Positions 23,840 through 36,856 of a DNA stretch of 64,000 bases are shown one piece after another. Location of the stretch: positions 1,464,968 through 1,528,967 of the forward strand of contig JAVGVS010000020.1 of assembly GCA_032718565.1 (NCBI GenBank), in the 5' to 3' direction. Positions within the stretch are counted from its first letter, which is position 1. Every line of letters starts with the position of its first letter. The stretch comes from Distichodus sexfasciatus. Lineage: Eukaryota; Chordata; Actinopteri; Characiformes; Distichodontidae. Made by a program: the position numbers and the translations under genes. The notes under the pieces were generated by a model. It ran no database searches. It was not told the DNA's origin and saw only the letters and a list, made by a program, of their open reading frames with translations.

Positions 23840-26800
23840 CCCCTCTCTTTAAGCCCCATTACAGTTTTTGTGAATTAATTAATAAAGTGGCTATTTCTGC
23901 CACTACTGATCCACCGTCTAATAAGTACCAACTCTGCTGGGGATCTGTGGTCAGAAACCAGCTACTTGTGAATATCTCACAGTCTGACTGTGCACCTAAA
24001 ATGTAAATATTTGTAATATATTTATTTAGTAATAATAAAATTCTGGGTGTAATTTCTCTTATTGATAGAAGTTCTCTCTCCCTTTTCCCCATCATTAGGC
24101 AATTCTGCAGTTTTTTCACTAAAATACGCCATTAGAAGCAAATTAGAGCTTCGTTTGAATCTGTTTGGAGTCGACAAGAAAATATCTGCCTGAGGTTCAT
24201 AAATACTGGTCAAAAACAGGGCCTGATCATACCCTTTAATTAATAAAGCACAAATTAAGGCATTATTATTAGTAACAATAAGGCATTATTATTAGTAACA
24301 ACAACAGCAGTAGTAATAACTATAAGCACTAACGGCTATTAGCGTCATTTACGACAATTGCCCAAAGAGAATTATTCAAGTAATAAATCAACATGCGCTT
24401 GCCTTTACTTTATTGCACTTTCAAGGTCAATGTCTACAATTTTTGGTCCCTGCTTAGATGCACGTATGTCCTATTGACCCATACCAAATTTCAAGTCTCT
24501 AGAAGTTACGGTGTAGGTGTAAGGAAAAAAAAAAAAAAAATTACAATAGAAGAAGAAGTAGAATAAAAATAATTCCAATAAGTATTCAAGCTCTATGTAT
24601 TTAAACAGTCTGTTTATTAAAGTACTATGGTTGCTTTGTTTTCTGTTATTTACTAAAAAAACATCTTTCTTTCATTCAGATATTTTCCTCGAATGTGGTC
24701 CACTGTCCCCTGTCAGCTCCAGTCAGGAGTCTGGATATTAGTGCATCATGGTGGTGTATAATCGTAAGTCCACAGGGGAACGAAATGGATTAAAAGTCAA
24801 AACACCAAAGGGCCGAAGCACACATGACTCAACCAGTTTGGGAGAAAGGCCACCATTGTGGAGCTGTGTGAACTGCGATTAATGAGGCCAATGGTAAATA
24901 AGGGACAGATAAAAACATTTGCGTTATTCACTGGGAGGTCTCCTAGCATTTAAAAGCAATAAAGCCATGGAGAATGTATTTAATGTGAACACATGACATC
25001 ATTCCAACCTCTGGGGAGACAAAGTGAGAGAGTGCAAGAGAGATCTGTAAGATTGGAGCAAAAGACGTGATAAAAAATTAAATGAGGGTGCTGGGTGGAG
25101 TCTTTCAATATATCTGTGCAGAATCTCACAGCTCCATTTTTTATTTCAGACTGGTATTGCAAAGCAAAGAGAACCTGGCACAAAGCAACATTTGACAATT
25201 AGCCAATAGAACAACAACACATTATTTATTTGTCATTTATTTTATTTTTGGAAAAGCCAAATGCAGCAGAACGTTGGCTCCAATCAAATATTTATCAGAT
25301 TTATAGCCCTAACAGTGTCACAGAAAAACTATTTAATTGCACTTTTATGTATATCAGTGATACAAGGCCCAAAACAAGACCAGGGAATGGTTAGTAACTC
25401 AGCTCAACATAGCTAAGATCCTTTATCACAAATCTGTTCATTGACACAATGCTTTGCAAACTGACACATACGCTCATTAAAAAAAAGCATGCTACTGTGT
25501 TTATTATTGAGTGGATGGAGGAATGGAGGAATGAAGGGATGTATGGATGGATGGACGAATGGATATGATGCTTTGACAGACCGGTCTTGCCGGTAAAGGG
25601 CTGCAGATCTGTTTGCAGCTGGGTCGTGAATAATGGATGGTGTTTATGAGTGTATGTATTCAATCTGACCCCAGAGGTTACAGACGGAACGATAGCAGCT
25701 CTCTCTCCCAAAGGAGGGAAGAGAGGACAGAGAAGGAGAGAAATAGAGAAGGAGCGATGACAGATGATGTTCGTTTAGCGAGGTGACGAGTCATTGGTTG
25801 AGAAGGGACTCTCTGTCAAGCTCTTGTGACAATACCAATCAGCCAAATGCACACACACACACAAACCCAGATTTTAATCATAATCAATGGACATACTCCA
25901 TCGCAGGTACAGCATGCATTAGTGTCATTCATGTTAGAAAATAATAACAATAGCTACACATTGTGTCCTCAAATTTTTTTTTTTAATCCGTTGTCTAATA
26001 AACAGATTTTTTTGGTTTACTTATTGCTTCTAATTATATTGGTTTCAAATCTTCAGCTTTACCATTTACTTATTCAGAATGTTTAGGACATTCAATATAA
26101 GAAATAGTAATAATATAATCTTTTTTTTTGCCTTTTATTTAATAATTACTTTCAATAATATTGGAGATTTCTTGTTACCTTACTCGATGATTAAGGCTTA
26201 TTCTGATGTTGATTTAAAAGGATGCTCTAAGGAAGTATTAAAAGTGTTAAAAGTTTCCTTTATAACAAAAATGATTCATTTTACCACATAGTTTTACAGA
26301 ATGATAAAAAATATAAAATGCTTACAAACTTCATGACAAAATAATGATGTAATAAACTGCATATGTTGGCCTGCACCTGTGATTTCAACTATCCATAACC
26401 GTAACATAAAAATTACTAATATATCTGTGCTACATTGACTAATGGGTGTTGACCCTTTAAGAGAACCAACATTGGCCTGCAAAATTCAGTTTGGCATGAA
26501 ACTTACACAAAGTCAGCCTCCATCAGACTCCAAATTAGCAATGCTGCATGCGTCTTGCATCTTCAGTCAGGTATCTAAAAGTATTTTGTGCTGACGTATA
26601 AGAAAAAGGTCAAACGTTCTTGAACAGGCAGAAGCTCAGAGCGTTATTCAGCATCAAGCTGCCTAGACGTGAATGTGAGCTGAACTCAGGAAGTAGACGA
26701 TGTTGCTAAATGCTGAATGTGGTTCAGGAGCTTGGGCAAGCAAGGTCTGAAATAAATGTGTGGCATGTAATTTTTTAAAAGCATTGCTGAGATAGCAGCT

Positions 26801-27084
26801 ACCACCACCACCACCACACAGCCGTTAGAGAAGTGCATGAAAGAGGATCCTTCTATAAAAAAACACACTCACAGTGTAAATTTTAACAGAGTTGGTCAGG
26901 ATGCATTAGAAGCTACTAATAATTAAAATTGTGAAATGTGATATTAAAAGTTATATGAAAAGCTATATTTTTTAAGTGTAATGTCAAACCACAATTAGGT
27001 TTCAATGATGTTAATGACAATAAGGGCCCAATGAGGTAGAAAGTGATTTCGCCTTGCATGAGTTGTACTCAAATGTGTAAATTC
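23840..27084. other. Unique AT-rich intergenic DNA
   Basis: Short ATGG-type repeat at 25510-25565, poly(A) at 24523-24540 and CA run at 25850-25863. Nothing gene-like. Confidence 0.45.
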
Positions 27085-27330
27085 TGTTTTTTTCACCTTT
27101 CAGAGTCATATATTTCAATAAATACAGCAACAGATTCTTGCTGCCATCCTGGCTCCATCCGCCGACCCCATCTCACAGTTGTCAAGAGCATGCTGTAATG
27201 CAATGCCACTTCTCCCAATTCAACACCAATCAGAAATTGGTTTTGCCACACCACATCCCTATTTATGAAACAAAAGTGATTACATATGGTACAGCATTTT
27301 AAAAGTAATTTCACTACTGAAAAAAGTTGA
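27085..27330 (-). mobile_element. hAT-like MITE, family G fragment
   Basis: It shares ACAGATTCTTGCTGCC, CACAGTTGTCAAGAGC and the AAAAGTAATTTCACTACTGA end block with the other copies. Both termini are eroded. Confidence 0.4.
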
Positions 27331-27844
27331 GCTGGTCAGAGGTTCGTCATACAATATTTGGCCAAGGAACACTGGCGCCAAAGTAAGCTTGAGGGATACC
27401 AAAAGCGTTTTCACAAGTAAAATGGGTCTTTGTCTTGATTTTTCTTACAAAAGTAGAGTGAGTATGTCAGACAGAATCAACTGTGTCTGTGTGTGTGTGC
27501 TAATGAGAAAGGGGTGATCACAGTTTTAGCCTTTTAAATAATTCAATTGGACTGAGGCGGCCCTTGTGTGCACACCCCAACTGAGCACCAACATTAATGC
27601 CATGATCCATTAGGGATGTGTTTAGATGGTGACACGCACACACACTCTCACACACACACCTCCTCTGTATGAGATCACTCAAAGCTACGACTCTGATAAG
27701 CTTAAGGTCATAGGTTAACCTAGCAAAAACATTACCTTAAATGCTAATGCACTCAATACATTTTAAAGGGCCTTTTTAGAAGCCAGACACAGGTTAAAAT
27801 CTGCCCTCTCCGAAGCAGTTCTGAGGTGACTCCCCTAAACGACT

Positions 27845-28278
27845 ACCAACGTTGAGCAGCAAAAATGAGTCACCTTACTAACTTAACTGCTTTGTTTGGT
27901 AACTTAGCAGTAGGCATTGTAGGAAAACATAGTGACACTAATAGCAATGTAGCAAGTCAAAACATTACATTGTTACAAAATAGTCATTTTTCTCTCTTTA
28001 CAAAAATATGCAATGCCAAATGCCAGGTGCTTCTGATTGATGTTGAACTGGAAGGAGTGGCATCTGTTATGCTCAGTGCATCACAACATGCTCTAGGCAG
28101 CTGTGAAATGGAGTTCACCTTGGCCAAGTATTACTGGATGAATTAGCTATTTTTTCTCTGTAGCTTGCATTGTAGCTAACAACTGTATTTAAACAGGAGC
28201 TTGGCTGTAACTTACAGACTTTTAATCATAAAAAAAACCTACCGCTAGTAGCTTAAGTAGCTTCCGTAACACTGCACT
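27845..28278 (+). mobile_element. hAT-like MITE, family G copy, eroded ends
   Basis: It carries GGCAGCTGTGAAATGGAGTT, GTAGCTAACAACTGTATT and a right end AGCTTCCGTAACACTGC like that of the copy at 57274. The ORF inside (27865-28146) is a chance reading of the repeat. Confidence 0.4.
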
Positions 28279-28439
28279 GTTAAAATATTAGCCAAAACCC
28301 TCCCAGAAAGTAGTCGGCTGTCGGATTTTGCAGTATGTGCACTTACTCTAATGATCGGAGCTCTGTTGCACATCTGATACAGAACTCAGGCTGATGTGTG
28401 TGTGTATCATAAACCACGCCATTCTCATAATTCTCCTCC

Positions 28440-28640
28440 CTCTCTGGGGTCCCAAAACGCTGCAGCGACACCTGACACCACCTGAGTGGAGCGGGGGCCT
28501 TCTAAACGCACTGCCTGTCAGCAATTACCTCACGTTAAAATCCCCCCCTGAGTGGCAAATTCAATCAGGCCGGGCTATCACTGTCCAGCCTGTCTCCAAA
28601 CTGCAGGGCTATAAACCTGATTATAGGTTATAAACTCTGA
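28440..28640. promoter_or_regulatory. Candidate regulatory block
   Basis: GC-balanced unique sequence with CACCTGACACCACCTGAG (two E-box CACCTG/CACCTGA words) and GCAATTACCTCACG. No gene. Confidence 0.2.
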
Positions 28641-29559
28641 CTTCTTTAAGAATCAGATCTCTCAGTCCGACCGATCGATATCTCTGTGGGTCTAGTGGGG
28701 ACAGAGAGCTCCAAACCTCCTTTCCTGTTTTTCAGAGCTTAATCTGTTGCACAAATTTATTTACTTTATTTCAGCTGAGAGGCCCTGCAGAGGTTAGCGG
28801 TGAGAAATGTCACGAAATGTGTCAGAAAGGGCAGTGACCTACAAAAACTTAGACTGTCATGTATAATATATATGCTTTCAGCTCCTTCCTGCCAAGAATT
28901 TATTTATGTTAAACATAACCTAATCTTAACTATGCAGAATAATGAAAAAATAATAAAATAATATATTAATAAAAATATATTAATTAAACATTGATAAACA
29001 TCAATATAAATTACTGCTGGGAATCAAATCCCAGTTTTTTTTCATTAATCACAACAACTAAGTGTGATTACACATGACTGATCCCAAGTTTAAAATACTT
29101 TTATTTTTATTTCCGAAATGCAAATAATGTACAGGTACAAAGTAACGTCTGTTGTACAAACTGCATGTGCTTTGTCCAAAAGTTTACCACCGCATTATGT
29201 GCACATAACTTAATCTTTATTTACAGTTTCATCTGTACACTTTTTACCACAATGACATTTTTAAATGACACGATGACCAGACGCCTTGTGTTTATTGTGG
29301 AATTAAAAAGGCAACTTTATCTATCTAATAAATATTTGCGAGCATGTTTAAATGCATCAAGGTATAAACTATGCTTCAGTCAGATAAACAACAGAAGTTT
29401 GATCATATGATTAATAAACACAAAATAAAACAACACCTTAACGCTACCAAAGTAATCAAATGTGTTATCTTTCCCATGATTTGGATTAAAAACATGTGTA
29501 GTACTGTTATAAAACAAACAATGAAGGAATAATTGGGCAGTTAAATGACCACAATCCTT
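28641..29559. other. AT-rich intergenic DNA
   Basis: Nothing recognised. Confidence 0.45.
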
Positions 29560-29882
29560 CATTCATTCATTCATTCATTCATTATCTGACCTGCTTAATC
29601 TCAACTGGGCTTGTGGGGGGACCAGAGCCTATCCCAGGAATTTATGGGCGCAAGGCAGAGAGCAACTATGGGCAGGCGCAAGTGCACCACAGGACACACA
29701 CAGTTACACAATCACACTCACATTCGTACCGTATGGGGCCAATTTAGAGTCGCCAATTAACCTACAGTGCATGCTTTTGGACTGTGGGAAGAAAACCGGA
29801 GCCCCTGGCGGAAAACCACATGAACATGGGGAGAGCATGCCAATTCCATACAGAAAGGCCCTACGGCCTACCCGGGGACGAA
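29560..29882 (-). mobile_element. SINE family A, 5' head missing
   Basis: In the minus direction it ends with a (TGAA)n tail (the ATTC repeats at 29560-29584). It carries GATAGGCTCTGGTCCC-like, ATTAACCTACAGTGCATGC and GTGGGAAGAAAACCGG blocks. The tRNA-like head is cut at about 29882. Confidence 0.7.
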
Positions 29883-30944
29883 TGAGCACAATCAAGAAAA
29901 GTAATTAAAAAAAAATTCAATTTGTTTAATAGAACAAAAAATAGAAATAGAACAAATTCAATTACTACATTAAATGTCACCAAAGAAACGAAGAGAAAGG
30001 ATGAATACATAAGACTGTATTGAAATTGACATACGCTCCAAAATGGATTTTTCAAATGATTATTTTATTTTGTGATTGAATTTTCTCTGATGGAGTCATT
30101 CATGTTTGTAATCCGAGCTCACAAACAGTGTGCTTTTGCTTTCAGTAAAAAAAACCCTTTCACTAAAAGTACTTCAACATTTTTCTGTTAAAGTAAGATT
30201 TGTTATATGGGAACTGAGAAAGTGGTCATAGGGTGGCGCTATACAGCTCATTCTCACTTATGATGACACTGAGATGTTGACAGTTGCCTCTTGCATTTTG
30301 ATGACCCTTCACATAACAAATTGTAAATATTCATACTGATGCACTGGACTGACAGTTCCCCACGTCCCTGTACAAGGTTCGCTGGAGACAGGGAAAGGCG
30401 CTGTTGTAAGGTTAATTGTGCGGCCATCTGGTACCACCATAGAAGTACATCTGCATTTATAAGTGTGTGTGTGTGTGTGTGTGGAGTGTGTGGTCAGCCG
30501 GAGTCAGTCCAGCGCACGGCAGAGTGCTCCGACTCTGACCACGGTGACTCTCAGTGTCCCACTGCCTCAAATATTACTGGACATTAGTGTTTGTTAAGTG
30601 CTCTCCCCCTCTTTGGCCAGAAACAATTAACATGACCTGTGGTCACTAAGAGAAGTCAGAGGGGTGAAATATTTATCACGACAGAAGTGGTGGTTTTCTT
30701 AAGGCCAGGTCTAAAAGCTTGGCTTGGTTTAGTGTATTAACCAAGGCCCTTAAAGCAGAGAGTCCAGCACATTTACTACCCACTTGGTTTTCTCATTGCT
30801 TTCTGTGCTTGTGTCTTGTGTTTGAAAATAAAATGTTCTGAAAACTCTGAATCTGTTACATTTCTGTTGATGACTTAATTAATGTGCATTGGAGATATGC
30901 GGACATTGTTTTAGTACTTGATGCAGGGTTTAATCAGTTTGATG
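29883..30944. other. Intergenic DNA
   Basis: Unique except for a TG run at 30463-30482. Nothing gene-like. Confidence 0.45.
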
Positions 30945-31560
30945 AAAGGGTTAGATTATGGTTAGTGTTATGGTAGGACTAGTACTGGATTATGATCAGG
31001 GTAAGGTTCAGAGTTATGATCAGATTAAAGTTTGTGTTCAGATTAAGATTATAGTGTGTTAGCGTTAGTCTTAGATTATGACTATGGTTAGGTATAGGGT
31101 TTGTTTTAGGATTAGGATTAGATCATGGTTAAGAGTAGGGCTGAGATTAGGACTGGATTATGGTTAGGGTAAGGTTCAGAGTTACGATCAGAATATGGTT
31201 TGTGTTAGGATTATAATTCAGTTATGGTTTAGAGATGGCTTTAGGTTAAGAATTCGATTCTAGCTAGGTTAATGTTAAAATTAGGGATAGACTATGACTG
31301 GGGTTATGATTAAGATTAGATCATGGTTAGGGTTAGGATTAGGGCTAGTGATTATAGTTAGGTTTATGATTAGTGTTAGATTGGGTTAGGGTCGGGGTTA
31401 GAATTTAGGATTGCATTATGTTTAAGGTTAGGTTTAGGAATGGATTGTGATTATGTTTAGAATTAGGATTACATTATGGCTAGGGTTAGTGATAGATTAC
31501 GGAAAGATTGAGCATTAAATTCTGGTTAAGGTTAGGATTTTGTGCATGGGAGAGGTTAGA
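30945..31560 (+). repeat. Degenerate telomere-like minisatellite
   Basis: About 600 bp built of GGTTAG, GGATTAG, GATTATG and similar TTAGGG-like words. A larger unit is visible: ACTGGATTATGATCAGGGTA at 30984 recurs as ACTGGATTATGGTTAGGGTA at 31152, 168 bp later, each followed by AGGTTCAGAGTTA. No gene. Confidence 0.7.
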
Positions 31561-31663
31561 ACATGATGACTGTGAGTTGAATCTTTTGGGAAAGTCCTGA
31601 CATTTTACAAAAATAAGTGTGTCCCCGTTTTAATTGGCATCTTTGGCTTTCATTTAGAACTCC

Positions 31664-31667
<4 letters not shown>

Positions 31668-31698
<31 letters not shown>

Positions 31699-31990
31699 TC
31701 TCTGTATTACTATCTTTGTAAGGTCCTTCCATAGACTCCCATAATGACTAAAGTACATAATTTTACACCTAAACCTAATCCTAACCCTAACCTTAACCTC
31801 AGTAACCAAAAGCACATCTTTTACCTCTTTTAGTTTATCAAATAAAACAAGCACATTTTCTATAAAGTCATTTTTCCTCATGGGGACCTCTTAAATGTCC
31901 CCACAAAGCCCCAAAAAAACAGATAAAAGTGATTTTAGGGGACAAAAAGGTCCCCACAATGAGATAAATACATGAACACACACACACAAC
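31668..31990 (+). repeat. Family D repeat inside CA microsatellite
   Basis: A (CA)n tract is followed by TGTAAGGTCCTTCCATAGAC, CCTAATCCTAACCCTAACC, CCTCATGGGGACC, AAAAGGTCCCCACAATG, then CACACA again. It is very like the copy at 49384. Confidence 0.6.
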
Positions 31991-32518
31991 TTGAGCCATC
32001 AGGTTATTTATATATATATTTTTCTTCTGTACTGTACAGTACTGTGTTGTCAAATAGAATCCTATCTAGTATTTTTGATAGTTGAAACATATTAAAAATT
32101 ATAATATATATTTTTTATAGTATATTTACTAGTATATTTTGCCCACTAGTTTGCTATCCTATCAAAAGGGGAGGGACTTCTTCTACACCTCAGCACATGT
32201 CTACGGAAGAGAAGTCATGAGAATCTCTGTTCTATAGAACATACTGACTCATAGCAAGATACTTATTTTGTATCTGCACATTTCTGAAGCTCTATTTCTT
32301 TCTCACTCACTGTCATCACCCCTCCACCCCCACCCCTTTACTCCTCTCTGTTCTTCTCTGGGTTTTTTTCCAGTGGTCGAAGTCTCTGAAACCACACACC
32401 ACATGTCATGGGGGCTGACCTTTAAAAGAGCTTCGAGTTTCTGTCACTCTCACTGCTGTGTTGTTAAATGGGGTTTGGTTCAAAACTGACCCAGAATGGA
32501 GGTAACTTCTGGAAGCCA

Positions 32519-32553
<35 letters not shown>

Positions 32554-33119
32554 AAATTACACATCAGTTCTAGGACAAGCATCAACTCACAGTTGGAAAA
32601 AGAAAAAGTCCAAATGTCACATTGCATTTCTCTCTCTCTCTCTCTCTTTTAAAGCAGAACATCAGTAAATAAAATATGTATTATTAAATAAAAACTAATC
32701 TTTGCCATTTCCTTATTTTCTATATGAATGATAATTCTTTATTTTGTTAATTAATTATTTATTTAATCTTTATTTAGTCACATTAAAACCTCCACAAATG
32801 CACATTTTATAGAAATTCAAATTAAAACAAAAATTAAAACAAATTCTTTCTGTATATTTCTCATATCTCTTTAAGAAATTGTTTCTTAATGTACTTTAAT
32901 ATCATCTACTGGCATTCATTTGATTAAAAAAGACTTGTACAGTCTCAGGAGATTTCACTACATTTGACATTTGACAAATCAGAAACAAACCTTGAAAAAT
33001 CCTCATTTTAATATTACATCACCAGCACTTGTATCAGCAGTACATTGTTTTCAAAAATGTATTTCTTCTCTGGGTAATATCTGAAGATGAGTAATATGCA
33101 GCACTCGTTTTTTTTTCCT
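31991..33119. other. AT-rich intergenic DNA
   Basis: Contains the 31-A run and a CT run at 32629-32648. No gene. Confidence 0.45.
32520..32550 (+). repeat. Poly(A) run of 31
   Basis: An uninterrupted A run. No clear retrotransposon body precedes it, so it may be a slippage-expanded old tail. Confidence 0.9.
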
Positions 33120-33425
33120 TTTGATCTGCTCCTCTCCCACGTACGCACTTCTGGTTAGCAACCCGAGTCGGCGAGCGCTGCAGTGGTGTCACTCTCCACG
33201 CCTCACACAAGCCTCGAGCATCTTCTCGGGCTGGTGGGTGTCATGCTTCGGGGTTGGAGCCCTCGGCCAGACCTCGGTGGCAGGCTCGGTCAGCCATGAT
33301 GGCCCGTTTTGTGGTAGGTGTGGCCTGAGGCAGAGCGGCGGAGGCACAAAATATAGCTTAGGCACTCTACTACCATTATCACTTACTGCACAATTCCACA
33401 TGGCACCAAGCTCGCGCTGAGAGCG
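33120..33425. other. GC-rich unique block
   Basis: CpG-rich (CGAGTCGGCGAGCGC) in AT-rich surroundings. Both strands have open frames with no known protein signature. Confidence 0.22.
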
Positions 33426-33765
33426 TTAAAATGTATTTAAAGGTGATGCTTAGTTTTGTAAACCTAATCTGAGACGAATAAAAATGAAAAGTATATTGCT
33501 TCCCATTTAGTCCAAAGTTTCTGTTTTAGGGGAGCTGACATATAATCACAAAATATAAGTGGTTTAACAAAGAAAAGAAATGCAAAGAAAGAAAAAATGA
33601 GAATAAGGTAAAAAGGGGAAAGTTGCAACATGCAAGCATCATCTTTAAGAAAACCCTAATTTTAATATTTAACCTGGTATCATTAGTGGAATGGTAAAAG
33701 GAAGCTACAAAAATGATTCTTTAACATAAGATAATAATACTATGTATCCTACAACTGAAGCACAA

Positions 33766-33892
33766 AACCTGTCACCGTGCCTCTTGAAAAATACACGTCC
33801 TTGGTGAGATTTAAAAGCTCAGATTCAATTTGCCTTAAACCCTTAATATCAAGATAGACCTATGATGAGAAAGAGAGAGAGAACAAGAGAGT
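33766..33892 (+). repeat. Local duplication, copy 1
   Basis: GTCCTTGGTGAGATTTAAAAG, then TTAATATCAAGATAGACC and TATGATGAGA before a GA tract. Copy 2 starts 560 bp to the right. Confidence 0.5.
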
Positions 33893-34123
33893 GAGTGAGT
33901 TAAAAGCGTAGTTATTTTTAACTAAAATTACCTCATTTAACTATTAGTTTTGCATTGAAAAAATAGCTGACAGGTCATCTGAGACCTTTTTCGGGCAGAA
34001 GAGCAACATGTTATTTCTTGAACAGTCACATTCTGCATTTGCAGCCTACTCTCACAACAAGAGAGTGCAAACAATAGGGTAAAGAGTAGGCGGCAGCTGG
34101 CATGGGAAAGAGCTTCACAGTGT

Positions 34124-34200
34124 GGTTTAATGGTTAGCGTGTAGAGACACTGATGTCTCTACCTCACAGCTCTGCGGGCGGCTTTTAAATCCTGTTGATG
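34124..34200 (+). mobile_element. Possible tRNA-like SINE head, unassigned
   Basis: GTTTAATGGTTAGCGTGTAG resembles a tRNA A box, and TTTTAAATCCTG a poor B box. No family body follows. Confidence 0.25.
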
Positions 34201-34322
34201 ACGGATTCATAATCACATCTCACACTTGCGTGATAAACATCTCACTTAAAATATCTAGCTAAAATTGATTGCATGACATCTTTGCTTGGCAAGAAAATGT
34301 CATGTGACTTGTGACTGACAAC

Positions 34323-34420
34323 GCAAAACTCGTCGCATAGCTTCTGCTACAGTCATGTCCTTGGTGGGACTTTTAAGGGCAGATTTTTTTAAAGAAACGT
34401 TAATGTCAATACAGACCTAT

Positions 34421-34455
<35 letters not shown>
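34323..34455 (+). repeat. Local duplication, copy 2
   Basis: GTCCTTGGTGGGACTTTTAAG, TTAATGTCAATACAGACC and TATGACGAGA before a GA tract match copy 1. Confidence 0.5.
34423..34454 (+). repeat. (GA)n microsatellite
   Basis: Pure GA run at the end of a locally duplicated segment. Confidence 0.9.
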
Positions 34456-34457
<2 letters not shown>

Positions 34458-34928
34458 GACCAAAAAGTGCAGTGCAGAGCAAAAACACTGACGGCCATCA
34501 TAGCTGTATGAAATTCCATCTTGGTTTAAGATACATTGTATGTATGAAACTCGGTACAAGGCAGACAACCGCTAGCAGCTTCGTGGTGGTGGGACGGCCT
34601 GACCAGATTTCCCCTTTGTCTCTGTCTCTCTTTCTCTTTTTTTCTCTCTTTTTCTCTCCTTCTACTTGGGCTTCTAAAATCTGACAACAATCAATTGTCA
34701 TTAGTGTCCTCTGACTCGGTAAACCGAGACCAGACGGCCTAAACCGTAAGCCAAAGGCATATCTTTAACAGCACATCCGAACTCTATAACGAAAAGTTTT
34801 CTCGGTTTTCCACATTCACTACAAAGCGTTGAAACATACAGTGTAAACACAGTAAAACCAAACCAATGTGCTTGATCAAAAACACTTAGCAGCAAAATAC
34901 AGGTGCACCAGCTTTGAGAGTCGAGGCT

Positions 34929-35146
34929 CATTCACCTTACGGGGCCAATTTAGAGTTGTCAATTAACTTATAGCACATGCTTTTGGACTGTGGGAAGAAA
35001 CCGGAGCCCCAGGAGAAAACCCACGCGAACGTAGGGAGAGCATGCAATCTCCACACAGAAAGGCCCTACGGCTGACCCCAGGGATCGAACCCAGGACCTT
35101 CTGGCTGTGAGGCGGTAGCACTAACCCCTGCGCAACCTAGCCACCA
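34929..35146 (-). mobile_element. SINE family A, tRNA-like head half
   Basis: It keeps the best tRNA-like head of the family. Read on the minus strand it has GGGTTAGTGCTACCGCCTC and a B box GGGTTCGATCCC. The 3' half is missing. This copy shows that family A is tRNA-derived. Confidence 0.7.
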
Positions 35147-36401
35147 AAAGACTAAAGGGTTCAAAAGACTAAAAATTATATATGCATTCTATCAGCAGTC
35201 CTCCGCCCTGAACGTGTGCTTATATAGCCTAATGAAATAAAGGACTGCTAAATGACATGGCTTTCCCTACACAGCATGGGCCAACATGTCTGTTATAATA
35301 ATAATAATTCAGAAGGTCCAAAGTGGAATAACTAAATGTTAAATGTTCTGCAACATCGTGTTAGACCCTCTGGGATGGAAAAAAGAAAATTCTTTAGTTT
35401 TGCAGAGAAGTATCCAGGTGCTTACATTATAATAAATGTACTTTTATTTCTAATACAAACATAAAATTATGCAAACATGAAATAACGTGTTTTCTTGAGA
35501 AACACAATCTGAGCAAAATCTTTTTGACCTCTTTGTAAGCAATGACAGACTCCCAGAGTGACTTGATCTGATAAACTGCACCTGAGGTTTGGGTCAACAC
35601 CATCTGATGACTGGAAATGACTAGTAGTCTTGTATAAAACATTACAAAGACTAAATTGTAGGGTTAGGGTGTGGTTAGGTCTTATGGTTGTTCTTTCCTA
35701 AAATGATTCATTTCTAGGAAAACTTCAAGAAAAATGATTCCCCTTCATTGCAATTATTAGGAATTTACCGAGATCACTGTAGTTGGATGGCAAGAAATGA
35801 GAAACTGTGTAAAAAAAAACAGGAATAAAAAAACCCACCGAAGCCAAGCGCTTATCATCCCAGAATGCTGAGCGCTTTCTTCATCAAATTTATCTGGCCC
35901 CAATCTCTAACCACTAAAGCATGTCACTTCTCTGCTTATGAAACCGTTGCTGCTTATGAAAGAACAACACTTCTGTCCTGAAATAAAAAAGGTGATGGTG
36001 TGCAAATTTTTCTTACTTCCCCTGATAAAAGTGAATGAATGTGGAAAAGAGAGTGGTTGTAATAACCAAACTATAGTGACCATACTTGGTTGAACCACAT
36101 TTATTCAGCCACTGTGGGACTGTGGGAAGAGCTGGATTTTGGCCTAGCTGAGGCTTTTGGGTTACTGTGGGTAAGAAGTCCTTTGCCAATCGATGTGGCA
36201 TGACAAAACTGTAGGTTGATGAAACGAGAGATTCACCTGTTAGTTTCTGTCAATGCAAAGTGAAAGATATAAGTAGATATGTGTACTGCTCATAAAAGGT
36301 TGAGTTGAGAAATCAATGCAGAGGCAGTAAGATATGTATATCAGAGGTTTTTAAAAATAGATGAGGCAGAGCTTTAGAAATCAAAACTTTATTTGTGCAG
36401 A
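35147..36401. other. Unique AT-rich intergenic DNA
   Basis: Nothing recognised. Confidence 0.45.
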
Positions 36402-36696
36402 CATTCATTTATTCATTATCCGAACCACGGAATCTTTACTGGGGCCACAGGAACCGGAGTCTATCACGGGAAATACGGGCGCAAGGCGAGGACCAACCCT
36501 GGGCAGCCACCAACACACTGCAAGGCACACAGGCATACAATCTCACTCACATTCACACCTTACAGGGCCAATTTAGAGTTGCCAATTAACCTAATCTGCA
36601 TGCTATTGGACTGTGGGAGGAAACTGGAGCACCCGGAGGAAACCCACGTGAACACGGGGGGAGCATGCAAACTCCACACAGAAAGGCCCTACGGTC
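36402..36696 (-). mobile_element. SINE family A, head missing
   Basis: It has an ATTC tail (36402-36418), CACGGGAAATACGGGCGCAAGG, GCCAATTAACCTAATC and GGAGGAAACCCACGTG blocks. The overlapping plus-strand ORFs of up to 103 codons are repeat readings, not genes. Confidence 0.7.
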
Positions 36697-36779
36697 ACAG
36701 ATAACAGGTAACAATGGGCAATAACTGTGAAGCTATACATTTCTCAAGTGTCACCTTGTTACAAAAAATACTATCCTTT

Positions 36780-36856
36780 CTCTCTCTCTTCACAAAGACA
36801 TTTTTATCCAGTAGTCCACCTGGACAAAAAAGGAAGCAAGAATCTGTGGCTATATA
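36780..36856 (+). mobile_element. Family G MITE fragment cut off by a Tc1 element
   Basis: AGCAAGAATCTGTGGC at about 36836-36851 matches the inner part of family G. The match stops at the TA just before the Tc1 inverted repeat at 36857. Its other half is not found beyond 38158. Confidence 0.25.

Noticed and set aside
30945..31560. True chromosome end
   Set aside because: The hexamers are degenerate and unique DNA continues on both sides.
36361..36704. Plus-strand ORFs of up to 103 codons
   Set aside because: They read the antisense of a family A SINE.
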